Shown here: one piece after another, positions 12,101 through 21,449 of the stretch | Position numbering within the stretch: the stretch's first letter is position 1 | How the letters are laid out: each line of letters opens with the position of its first letter | Assembly: GCF_030272615.1 (NCBI RefSeq) | Contig: NC_081414.1 | Coordinates: 306,947,664 to 307,011,663 of the forward strand | DNA from: Cryptomeria japonica | Lineage: Eukaryota > Streptophyta > Pinopsida > Cupressales > Cupressaceae | Length of the DNA: 64,000 nucleotides | Reading direction: 5' to 3' | Notes under the pieces: model-generated | The model's database searches: none | Seen by the model: only the letters and a program-made list of their open reading frames with translations | Told to the model about the DNA's origin: nothing | Position numbers and translations under genes: made by a program

Positions 12101-12643
12101 CGGCTAAGGTCAAAAGGCTCTCATCTCTTGAGTTCAATGGTGGAGTTATTGTTTGATTATGAAGTGATCCAGAGTCAGATGAAAGGACTCAAAACCTCTT
12201 TATCCCAGGAAATTGAGGAAGTTGTGAAAAGCACTACCCTTTGGAGCAAAATGGAGGATTTCAGGATAGATGTCCTAGTTGAAAACAAGGTAATTCCCAT
12301 AAGAGAGAAGTATATTTAGATCTTGTCATTATTGTCTCATAAACAAGAGATGATGAAATTAATGATTGCATAACTGGATCGTGAAAAGAAAGAAGGTGAT
12401 GATGAGGTTGACCTTATTTTTGCCAAAGTAGGTGATCTCCCTTGCTATTTGTATGATGGTGATCAAAATCTCGTCACTGCTGAGGTTGTCACCCAAGAAT
12501 TTCTTTCCTTGATGGACCAGTGCACGGGACAAGACTTATCCCTTAATACATTTGACAAATTGTTGGAAATTCAAGTTAGCTTTGAAGTACTCGCATCCAT
12601 GCTAAAGGATGTTAAGAAGAAGCAAGTGAAATCCAAGATGTGA
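9158..12643 (+). pseudogene. Unidentified ~1,160-codon reading frame, interrupted only by stops
   Basis: A single frame runs from ATG 9158 to TGA 12641-12643 without a detectable frameshift. It is broken by in-frame stops at about 9503, 9686, 10334, 10979, 11348, 12317 and 12371. The N-terminal half is globular-looking (for example DSHYFQSWMIYYMNIIKKGA and VWEYYDQLTIKNQGNHYRRV). The middle is acidic and Ser/Thr/Pro-rich (QEDEDVHEDGDLS), followed by a basic KPKGTKKPKKVSR patch and a predicted coiled coil (LLRRLDQERDEKNTLKQKCE). I recognise no gag, protease, RT, integrase or cellular domain. It lies downstream of the palindrome array and upstream of the Gypsy TATA box and PBS, so it may be an accessory retroelement ORF inside the LTR, or a 3' ORF of a preceding element. 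Function unknown. Confidence 0.75.
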
Positions 12644-13690
12644 TATCCCACGTTCAAATCATCACAAGTTCTACCTTGATGCCAAACGAAGAAGAGGTCA
12701 AAGCTATCCTCACCAAGTTCGAAGGTTTTCAGAAATCCAATGAAAAAGAGAATCAAGAATGAAGTTCCCCCTTTTGACACTCTTCCTTCATGCAGTTGCA
12801 CCAATAGATGTTGTAAATTTTTGTGCAGCTGCATGTTTTCTTTATGTAGTAGTTGTAGTAAAGTGGGATTGTGCGGTTGAATAAGTCAACTGTGCCCACC
12901 TTTTTCTCAACTTCTTTTCCTATATAAGGAGGACCTTTTTGTAAATATTTTCATCTTTTTCATGCTTAGCAAAACTCTACTAGATTTTTATCCCAATTTG
13001 GACTTTGAGCTTTTGTGATGAGAATTCAATCAAACAAATAAAGAAAACGGTTTTGTTGATTGCAAACTTTGTGTTGTACATATCAATAAATTTGTTTATA
13101 CTATTTAATGTTCCTATGTCCATTGAATACATATTATCTTTACGTATTTGATCTTAAGATATTGCTACATGGTTAAAGAGCTTACAAATCCTACCAATAG
13201 ACTTTGTGCTCTTAGCATGCTTGAGAAATCTGTTGATAAAGGAAGTAACTTGTAGTAAGCTTTGTACTGTTGTGGTTATTAGTAGTTTAATTGATTAGAA
13301 ATTTACACTTAAAGACTTTGAGCTTTAAGCTAAGTTTCTACTTGTTTAATTTGTAACGATCAGTGTAAATCAGTGTTACCATAAAGGAGACTTTGTGTTG
13401 CTTGAAAGTAATTCTTAGCATAGTTTATTAGATTAATAGTTCTTTTCTTTGAATATATGAAGAGGTAGAGAAATTGTAACTAGGCGAAGGGAGAATACAT
13501 AAACTCTGAAAAAAGAGAGTTATATGCCCAACGCCAACCCACCAATTTAATTTCTTGTTAATTAGTAGAGAAATTTCATAGGGAACCTCCCCTTGATGAG
13601 AGGAGAGATTAATATCTTAGCATAGCGTTGTGTGAATTTTATGTTTTGTCATTAGTACGCTGGTGACAAAATATTCACCCAATAGTTTTT
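12644..13690 (+). other. Putative U3 end, R and U5 plus spacer of the Gypsy LTR
   Basis: This non-coding stretch lies between the unidentified ORF and the PBS. It holds the TATA box at 12921, AT-rich sequence with several GTAAATATT/TTGTAAC-type runs, and the presumed LTR terminus CACCCA at 13676-13681. A purine-rich run followed by TG at about 12735-12763 could alternatively be a polypurine tract and the start of a short LTR. Confidence 0.45.
12921..12929 (+). promoter_or_regulatory. TATA box of the Gypsy LTR (putative)
   Basis: TATATAAGG lies about 770 bp upstream of the primer-binding site and beyond the end of the long unidentified ORF. It is a plausible start region for the genomic RNA of the Gypsy element. 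No transcript evidence is available. Confidence 0.5.
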
Positions 13691-13708
13691 TGGCGACTCT
13701 GCTGGGGA
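13691..13708 (+). other. Primer-binding site of the Gypsy element
   Basis: TGGCGACTCTGCTGGGGA begins with TGG, as needed to pair with the CCA end of a tRNA, and lies 150 bp upstream of gag. From memory, similar PBS sequences (tRNA-Arg type) occur in Ogre/Tat-lineage Gypsy elements. It is the strongest evidence that an LTR ends just to its left. Confidence 0.75.
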
Positions 13709-13857
13709 ACGACGTGCAACCAGTTTGTCTCTTGGGTTGCAGTGCATTTTCATTGTAATTTCCACATTGTTGATTTTCTTCAAATCATAATCTGGCTGGT
13801 CGACGTTACACTCATGGGAAATGATTAGCAGGAATTGTTGATCCTACCTTTGAAGTA

Positions 13858-15162
13858 TTGCAACAATTCAATTTTCCCTTTGTAACACCTCCACGGACGT
13901 TTTCTCCTTTGCAACGAACACAAAGTTTTCCTCCATCTGCATGGCAATGTCCTGTACCAAGCGAGGCATTAAGTTTGCAAGTCATAGTTGCTCCATTAGC
14001 AAATCTTTTTGTAATACCACCTTATAATCCATTAAGGATGGCTGCTGCTAGTCCTTGGGGTACTTCTTTTGGTCCTCTAAACTTGACTGCACCTCTCCAT
14101 GAATTACCAAAAGGTACGCGAAAGAATCTACCCAAATTTTTTGGAGATGGTGCTCAACATCCAAATGAACACATTGCTACTTTCTACATCGCTTGTGGAG
14201 TTCTTGGTGTTGAACACGAAGATGTTTTAGTGAGATTGTTCATTGAAACTTTGCATGGAGCTGCTGCCGATTGGTTTTATCATTTACCCAATGCTTGTAT
14301 CACTTCTTGGGCGTCTCTCAGAATGTTGTTTGAGGCAAGATTCAAGTTTGCTAAAGATGATCATGCTTTATTGGCACAATTAACTCAGTTGAAGAAAGAG
14401 TCTCAGGAACCCATGCGTGAGTTTGTAGCCAAATTCAACAAGTTACATAACCGTATTCTAGTTACTTCAAGACCTACTGCTAGAAACTTGAAATGTTTTT
14501 TCATCAACTCCCAATTGCCAGAGGTGAGTTTCCTTTTGCGGAGGAACAATCCTATAGATTTGGCTACGTCTCAACAAATGGCCATATCGGTTGAAGATGA
14601 CCTTATCCTTGCTGGAAAGACAAGGAGAGATCCTAACAAGGTTAGGAGTAATCAAGTTGTAGATGCATCTCCTTCTTCAACTAGTTCCACTAATCCTATG
14701 ATACAGAAGCTAGCAAATGAGTTGCTGGTGCTTAAGAAGCAGATTTCCTCACAAGGAAATACTTCTTATCGAGACATCCCAAGAACGACTTACCCAAACA
14801 ATGCTTCTAATTATGCTATGTGTAATCAGAATAAATTACCTCCTTCTCTAGAGAGGCTTGCATTGGAAGCACCACCCCAAAGTTTAGCTACTGGATACTA
14901 TGAAGCTGAACAAAATGATCTTCCTCCCTTTAGTGAAGAAGATGCTAATTTGCATCAAGAAGGTGATGCGGACTTAGCTGGCGACTCTAACATCAGGTTT
15001 TTGCAGTACCAAGAAGATGATGCATCAAATGCACACAAAGGAGATGTCTTTGCAGTGTTCACGCGTTCACAAACACAAGTGGCTCCGCCACCTACCAATG
15101 TGAAAAATGATGATTCTGCTCAGATCCAGGATTCTAAACATTTGCCAGTTTCTATTGCTTAG
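13858..15162 (+). pseudogene. Gypsy gag (capsid region), ends at an in-frame TAG
   Basis: The frame is open for 434 codons, without requiring an ATG at its left edge. The capsid signature lies at residues 75-210: LPKFFGDGAQHPNEHIATF, LFIETLHGAAADWFYHLP, TSWASLRMLFEARF and EPMREFVAKFNKL, typical of the plant Retrotrans_gag domain. I see no CCHC zinc knuckle downstream. The stop at 15160-15162 falls in a linker, and the same frame continues into the protease. Gag would assemble the particle that packages the element RNA. Confidence 0.88.
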
Positions 15163-15990
15163 CATGGAACTCCTATACCAAATCCCCCAAAGGACACTTC
15201 TATCTCGAAGGACATTACGAAAGATAAAGGTGTAAGTACTCCTTCAACTGCTGTTAATTTTTCTACACCTGCACCAAAGACTAGTGTTCCTCATGTTTTA
15301 AGTTCTCAAAATGAGAACGCAAGTTCACCTTTAATAAATTATTTTCAGTCATTTGATATTCTAGGTCAGGCTAGAAAAACCAAGATACAAATGTCTGAGG
15401 TAGAATTTTTGAGATCTAACCCCGATCAATTTGACTGTTTGGTCAAATTTGTTAAAGAAAAAGATATTACCCCTAGCAATCTTCCAAAATCAAATTTGCT
15501 TCATAACAATTTAGTATCTTCCCCTTCTCCTCTTGAGAACATAGAACCATTTTACATCTCTTTGTTAATAAATGGTTACAAGCTTAGCAACTGTGTAATT
15601 GATTCTGGGGCATCTGATAATGTTATGCCATCAAAAGTTGCTAATTCCCTTGGTTTAACCTTGACCAAAACATTTGGAAGGTGTTTCTCTATGGATAACA
15701 AGCAAGTTCCTTTGATTGGTCAAATCAAAGATGCATAGTTTGCCTTTGCTTCATTCCCAGAAAAGAAAATCAAGATGACAGTACTGGTAGCTGATGTACC
15801 AGCTTCCTATGGGCTTTTGTTAGGAAGAAATTTTTGTAGAGATGTTGGGGGTGAGTTAAACATGGATATGACTGAGACTCATATCCCAATTAAAGGAGTT
15901 GTCCAAAGGTTACTTCTAGAAAAAGAATCAAAATATACCATTGTCAAATCTGATGATCAGCGGGCCTAGATTCTTTTCGAATCATCAAGA
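15163..15990 (+). pseudogene. Gypsy aspartic protease region
   Basis: The active-site triad is visible as CVIDSGASDNVMPSKVANSLG around 15592-15654, followed by the flap-like segment and the second conserved block YGLLLGRNF near 15808-15834. Two in-frame TAG codons (15736-15738 and 15967-15969) interrupt it. It would process the gag-pol polyprotein. The catalytic DSG is retained, so inactivity comes from the stops. Confidence 0.82.
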
Positions 15991-16656
15991 ATGGGTAATT
16001 ATTTCATGCATGCTGATGATGGTCTAAAGATGACTCCTGAGAGTGAAGTTGATACTTCACTCAATAATTTCCTAGTTAATTGTGAAAGTAGTTGTGAAAG
16101 TAGTGTTATTGAATCAGAAGGAGCTTCAACTTCACAACAAGGAACTCTCGATTTTGATACCATTAGCATTGGTAGTCCAGATGATGTTTGGATGCTAGAG
16201 TTTGACAGCAGCTGTCCTTCCACCATATCAGGAGCCAGTATCATTTTGATTTCTCCCAAGGGTAATCTTTTCCCTTTCTCCTTCAAATTGCAGTTCAATA
16301 ACACAAACAACACCGCTGAGTATGAGTCTCTCCTTCTGGCAATGAATGTTGCTCAGCAGAAGGGAATCAAGAACTTACATGCTCAAGGGGATGCTGAGTT
16401 AATAGTCTGTCAGATCAGAAACATATATCAAACAAGGAGTGAAAGGTTGCGGCATTACCATAATCTTGTTTGGGATCTAATAGAAACATTTGATGCTTTT
16501 GATATATCTATAGTTTCCTGTGAATTCAATGATAGGGCTGACTTATTAGCAATATCAGCAACATCTTTGATTCCTCCCAAATATTTTTTAGGATCAACTT
16601 ATGTTGTTGAATTGGTTTTCCGGCCAAGCATTCCTGACAACTGTGATCATTGGTAG
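15991..16656 (+). pseudogene. Additional RNase H domain lying upstream of RT
   Basis: Residues encoded at about 16180-16600 form a plant/archaeal-type RNase H fold pattern: LEFDSS, NNTAEYESLLLAMN, AQGDAELIVCQIRN and EFNDRADLLA. These supply the four acidic catalytic positions (D, E, D, D), all intact. The domain sits between protease and RT, separate from the canonical Gypsy RNase H at about 17960-18370. Dual RNase H is established for Tat-clade Gypsy elements; the upstream placement is what stands out here. It ends at a TAG (16654-16656). Confidence 0.82.
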
Positions 16657-17700
16657 GTGTTCAATGATGATCATCATGTAATAAATTTCTTACAAACTTC
16701 TGATAACTTTGATGATCTATACTTTGAAGGTAGTCACTGCCCTTCAAAGGATGCAATTGAAAGTGTTGACGCAGAAATAGGAGAAAATTTTTTGCAATTA
16801 AAAGGAAACAAGATTCCCAAGGGTCTAGTTTCGCTAGAAAATCTTTTTGACAAGCATGATTGCTATGTTAAGAAGCAGCAAAGATCAACTGCAGGGTCAA
16901 TGGAATATGAACAAATAAACATTGGGACTGAGGACAATCCCAAAATGATTAACATTGGAAAATGTTGCTAATAGGGAGAAAGATAGAAATTTGTTGCATT
17001 ATTACAGCAGTATGTTGACGTCCTAGCATACTCCTATGAAGATCTAAATTCTTTTCGTCCTAAAGAACTCCGCCATGACATTCCATTGAAACTAGGTATT
17101 ATGCCTTTCCGACAGAAGCAAAGGCAATATAACCCAAAAATATTTGACACTATCTTTGCTGAAGTACAAAAGATGTTGAAAGCAAGGATAATCTTCCCCA
17201 TCCACCATTCTTCTTGGATTGCTAACATTGTACCTATACGTAAGAAGAATGGTGAAATTTGGATATGTGTAGATTTCTGAAACTTGAATCAAGCATCCTT
17301 GAAGGATAATTATCCTCTGCCTGTCATGGATCATGTCCTACAAGCTGTTACTAGAGCAGAGATGATGTCCATGTTGGATGGATTTTTAGGTTATAATCAG
17401 GTTGAAGTGTTGGAACAAGATCAGCACAAGACCACATTTACCACACCTTGGGGTACCTTTGCATATCGCAGGATGCCTTTTGGGTTAATAAATGCGAGAG
17501 CAACTTTCCAACGTGTAATGGATTTGGCTTTCTAAAGTTTTCTTGGTAAGTTCATTGTTGTCTATTTAGATGATTTGACAGTTTATTCTAAGGAACGTCA
17601 AGATCATTTTCCCCATCTACAATGAGTCTTAGAAAAATGCCGCCAGCATGGAATCTCTCTCAATCCCAAGAATTCTATTTTTGGGGTCACTGAAGGTAAA
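16657..17700 (+). pseudogene. Gypsy reverse transcriptase
   Basis: A linker (16657-17030), with clustered stops at 16969-16986, leads into RT. Recognisable blocks are IFPIHHSSWIANIVPIRKKN, ICVDF(stop)NLNQASLKDNYPLP, GYNQVEV, TTFTTPWGTFAYRRMPFGL, ATFQRVMD and the catalytic VVYLDDLTVYSK. Stops at 17278, 17533 and 17623 break it, but the frame never shifts. It would copy element RNA into DNA in the particle. Confidence 0.9.
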
Positions 17701-18516
17701 TTGCTTGGGCATATTGTTTCGAAGGAAGGTATTAAAATTGATGCAGAAAGGGTAAAAGCAATCTGTGACCTTTCATTGCCGACCAGTAAGACTGTCGTTC
17801 ATTCTTTCTTCAGAAAAGTTAATTTCCTGCGAAGATTCATTCCCAATTTTGCTGAACAAACTCATCATATAGTCAATATGATGAAGGGTAATTCTCTCTT
17901 CAAACGGACTCCAGAAGGAAAGCAAGCTTTCCATCAGATCAAAGAAGCCATGGCAAATGCTCCAGTCTTAGTATGCCCAGATTATACTAAGGAGTTCACT
18001 ATGTATAGCTATGCGTCAGATCATACTTGTTCAGCTATACTAATGCAAAGAAATAGTGAAGGTGTGGAATCACCTATCGCATTCATGAGTTATCCATTGA
18101 AAGCTCATGAGTTGAAATACTCAGAAATGGAGAAGCATGCTTTTGCCATCGTGAAAGCAGTTAAACATTTCAGGTTCTATATTCTGAATTCACATGTCAT
18201 TGCTCTTGTTCCTGATGTTGTTGTCAAGTCTATTCTGACACAACAAGAGTTAGGGACTAAAAGGGGCAACTGGGTTGCCAAGATTCAAGAATATGATATG
18301 GAAATCAAGCCCACTAAGTTGGTTCGTGGGAAAGGTCTATGTCAGTTGATAGCTAACAATAAATCAATAGACAAAGTAGTTCTTGAAAAAGAAGGTATTA
18401 ATCAAGATCTTCCTCATGTTCTATTCGTTAGTACTACTGACGAGTGGTATTCTGACTTGGCGTATCTCTTGACATATGGAGATCGTCCCACACATCTATC
18501 AAGGAAAGAAAAGTGA
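17701..18516 (+). pseudogene. Gypsy RT connection and canonical RNase H, catalytically eroded
   Basis: LGHIVSKEGIKIDAERVKAI marks the RT thumb. The RNase H follows with FTMYSYASDHTCSAILMQ, PIAFMSYPLKAHELKYSEME and HFRFYILNSHVIALVPD. The first catalytic Asp is not where an active Gypsy RNase H has it (Y-S-Y-A-S), and the TDH block is replaced by an IALVPD stretch. That agrees with the Tat pattern in which this domain degenerates and the extra RNase H keeps the active residues. It ends at TGA 18514-18516. Confidence 0.78.
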
Positions 18517-19240
18517 ACTTTAAAGCTCAAAGCAGTGAATTTTGTCCTATGGGATAATGGTTTGTACAAGAAGGGTCTGGACGGCAATTTCCTGCGCTAC
18601 GTGGACAAACAACAGCAAGTAAGGTTACTTCAATCTTTCCATGATCTTGCTTGTGGAGGACATTTTTCTGCCCCTACTACTGCACACAAAATCTTGCATG
18701 CTAGGTATTACTAGCCAACATTATTTAAAGATACATATAGTTGGGTTCGCAAGTGTGAACAATGTCAACAATTTGTTGGTAAGCCTAAACTAGCTGCACT
18801 TCCACTAAAGCCAGTAATAATTGAAGAGCCTTTCAAACAGTGGGGATTGGACTTCATTGGACCTATCAATCCAACATCAAGTGCAAGTCACATATATATC
18901 CTCACAGCAACGGATTACTTCACCAAGTGGGTGGAAGCAATTCCAACTAAGCAATCTACCTCAGCAGTGGTTTGTCAGTTTCTAAAGGAGAACATCGTCT
19001 CAAGGTTTGGTGTCCCTCATAAGATTGTAGCTAATAATGCTTCATGTTTTTCGTCTTATGAGATAATTGATTTTTACTTTGATCATAGTATTATTCTTTC
19101 TCACTCATCTGACTATTATCCACAAGGAAATGGTCAAGCTGAGTCAAGCAACAAGAACCTGGTCACTATCATGAGGAAACTTGTTGATGAGAAACAACGA
19201 TTTTGGCATAAAGCTCTTTATGGTGTGCTATGGGCGCTTG
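18517..19240 (+). pseudogene. Gypsy integrase, truncated, with one catalytic Asp changed
   Basis: The HHCC zinc-binding motif is present (HDLACGGH ... CEQCQQF, 18640-18775), then the catalytic core WGLDFIGPI with the first Asp. The second Asp position reads VANNASCF, where VxDNxxxF is normal (Asp to Asn), and the Glu lies in GNGQAESSNK. A TAG at 18712-18714 interrupts the zinc domain. Coding ends at about 19240 in LWALA, where a Copia LTR begins, so the C-terminal domain is absent. Confidence 0.85.
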
Positions 19241-20197
19241 CTTAGAAGATTGGTTTCTGGTTCCGGCGAGGGTTTCACTAGCAAATCTTTTGGTGGAGAT
19301 CTTTGATGGATTGAATAAGTGGTGTTGGTGCAGCTTTTGATGGAAGTTCAAGATGTTGTTGGTGATCATGTTCAAGACTTGGTGTTTTGAAATCATTATC
19401 GAAGCATGTAGACCTATACTTGGTCCCAGGTTGATCTAGGTTATGGAGTGACTTTAATGTAACGTGTGGATAGGACCTATTATTGTATTTCCAAGATGTC
19501 TTATGTGTTGGATATTATTTGTTTTGGTCTAAGGCCGACATGGTTTGTAATTATGCATTTGGTTTATTTTTTGGTGGCCGACCTGATTGTTTATGGTCAA
19601 GGGTTTGTATAAATTAGATGTAAGATCTTATTGTAGATCATCATGGTTAATGTAAGAGGTCATGGTTAAGAAATGTAATGTGTAAATAATGTAATATCCT
19701 TCAGGCAGAGGATTTGGTCGATCATTGGAGATCAAATTGGGTTTATGGAAGAAGATTTAATCCTCTCGTATTGAGCCTAATCAGAACTATACTCAAGCAT
19801 AGGAGATGCTATCTTTTGCAGTTCAACACTTCTCCGGATTGTAGTCAGTGAGGCTCCTTTTGTGATGAGCAGTGTGCTCTAGGCTATTGGCCTTCCTGGA
19901 AGTGAAGACCCCTTAATTGTAATTCACATACTTACTATAGAAGTATTATCTAACTGTGGGTATGCTTCCCACCATGGTTTTTCCCTTTACCGGGTTTTCC
20001 ACGTACAAATATTGGTGTTGTGTGGATGGCTTTTATTATGTGATTATTGTTTATACTTAATTGGATTAATTTCTATTCCAGTATTATTGTTTTGGGTTTT
20101 AGTATTAAAGTTTAAATTGCTAATGCTTCCAGTAATCCATGACAAATGATTCACCCCCCTCTCTTAGTTGTCTTCTGGTTATCTAAGTTGTCTAACA
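19240..20197 (+). repeat. Copia LTR (solo or truncated) at the junction of Gypsy and CACTA
   Basis: It shares layout with the LTRs of the Copia at 44002-50781: the GGGTTTTCCACGTACAAATATT block near 19995-20015 and the terminal TGATTCACCCCCC...CTTAGTTG...CTAACA at 20150-20197. Left of it is Gypsy integrase and right of it CACTA sequence. The left edge is uncertain because no clear TG terminus or target duplication was found. It has no internal coding region. Confidence 0.7.
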
Positions 20198-20208
20198 CTT
20201 AGTGGGCG

Positions 20209-20605
20209 TTTAACAAATGGATGTGAAATCTCCGTGGATGAACTAGATTTGCACTTCATACTACTTGCTTCGCTATTACTATTTTCCACCTAAAATAAAA
20301 TGTCAATTTTAACATATAGTCAGTCCAAAAAAAATTAATTAATTAACACAATGTAGATTGAACCAAAAATCCATACACTTACTCCTAATTTGTCCATTTT
20401 GGCTTGCAACCTACGTCGGCCAAATGACATATATTCAATGCTCACATTATCTCTTGATCTCTTTCCTTTGTGACTCATTGTCAAATATTCTTCAGAATGC
20501 ATGCTTTCTTTCAATGCCTCCCACTATTTTGGAGATAGAGTGGAGTAGTCAGACTTCTCTTTTCCCTCCATGATTGCTTTTCTATAATTGTATCTAAATT
20601 GTTCA
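20209..20605. other. CACTA terminal non-coding region
   Basis: This is AT-rich sequence between the possible transposon end and the end of the second ORF. I see no coding frame. It would contain the subterminal transposase-binding repeats, but I could not define a consensus by eye. Confidence 0.4.
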
Positions 20606-21449
20606 TCAAAAGTCCATCTTGTTTTTATAATGTTTTCTTGATATTTGTCCACCAATAGTGTCAAAGGTGTTTTCCACACTTTGTGGATCTTGGTTTGTAA
20701 AATTTGATTTACATATATCCAAATGGGCCCTACAAATTACGCCCAACTCAGTGGCCCACCTTGCAGCATTTTGCCCAATGGGTTCACCATCTCTTGACAC
20801 CTCAACCAAGAATGCCTTCTTCCCTTCTAATTTTATTTCTTTTGCATTCTTCTCTACAGATCTATATAAATCTTTACTCAATCTCTTTCTTTTAACAAAA
20901 GTGACCACATCTTCTGTTAAACCACTACCAGTATTTCTAGTTGATCCAGTACTTCCATCAAAAGTTGCAGATGCAATAGCTTCACTTCAAGCCACTGTAA
21001 CTTCATGCTCCTCTGCCACATTATGTGTGGCATGAGTAGATGGATCAATAGTGGTCTCTGCAAATTTCACTTCAAACACATCCTTTAAACTTGAATAAAC
21101 CATCTGCAAATTCATTTTTCCTTTGCTCTCTTGTTTTTCAATAATTTCTCTTAGACTTTGTGTTAAGAGATCACTATGTGGTATATCAGGCTACACATCA
21201 CCATGTTGTATATCAGGCTGCACATCACCACAACTATAGTTTTCACCAACTACATTTTTTGAGTCACAAAAATATTTGCTTCTATGAGTTGGCCGCATTG
21301 TATCTTTACTTTATTTTTGTTTTTTCTCTGCTTTTTCTCTGCACTGTTTTTCTTGGCTGAAAAAAAAAATGTATATCATGTCATATCTTATGTATATAAA
21401 ACTATTGCCTATAAAATTTCATTAAACAATATTAAACAAATAATATACT
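20606..21449 (-). pseudogene. CACTA second ORF, downstream part
   Basis: The minus strand encodes LTEDVVTFVKRKRLSKDLYR, then a conserved block GEPIGQNAARWATELGVICR followed by SNFTNQDPQSVENTFDTIGG, ending at 20606. This layout (PIG.NA, GVI.R.H, then a W/N..D...) is the plant transposon-protein domain of CACTA ORF2-like genes. Upstream at 21380-21450 the minus strand reads like an intron end (T-rich tract then CAG near 21363) before coding resumes. One TGA/TAA-type interruption occurs near 20990. The rest of the gene is at 29675-29841 across the inserted element. Confidence 0.62.

Larger units (their letters stand above)
7511..13681 (+). repeat. Candidate very long 5' LTR of the Gypsy element at 13858 (tentative)
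   Basis: A primer-binding site lies at 13691 just upstream of a Gypsy gag, so an LTR should end close to it. CACCCA at 13676-13681 could be the LTR end, and TGGGTG at 7511 (or at 7310) would pair with it as a 6-bp terminal inverted repeat. That would make an LTR of about 6.2 kb holding the palindrome array, the unidentified ORF and a TATA box at 12921. Tat-lineage Gypsy elements are known for unusually long LTRs. The 3' LTR is not in the window, so the left edge is unproven. A much shorter LTR beginning near 12760 remains possible. Confidence 0.35.
13858..19240 (+). mobile_element. Ty3/Gypsy (Tat/Athila-like) internal region, gag-pol
   Basis: One uninterrupted frame phase, about 1,795 codons long, carries gag, protease, an extra RNase H, RT, RNase H and integrase, in that order. 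I found no frameshift, but about 12 in-frame stops at 15160, 15736, 15967, 16654, 16969, 16972, 16984, 17278, 17533, 17623, 18514 and 18712. The reading breaks off in the integrase at about 19240, where a Copia LTR is joined, so integrase C-terminus, polypurine tract and 3' LTR are missing. The dual RNase H suggests the Tat clade. The element is inactive. Confidence 0.92.
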
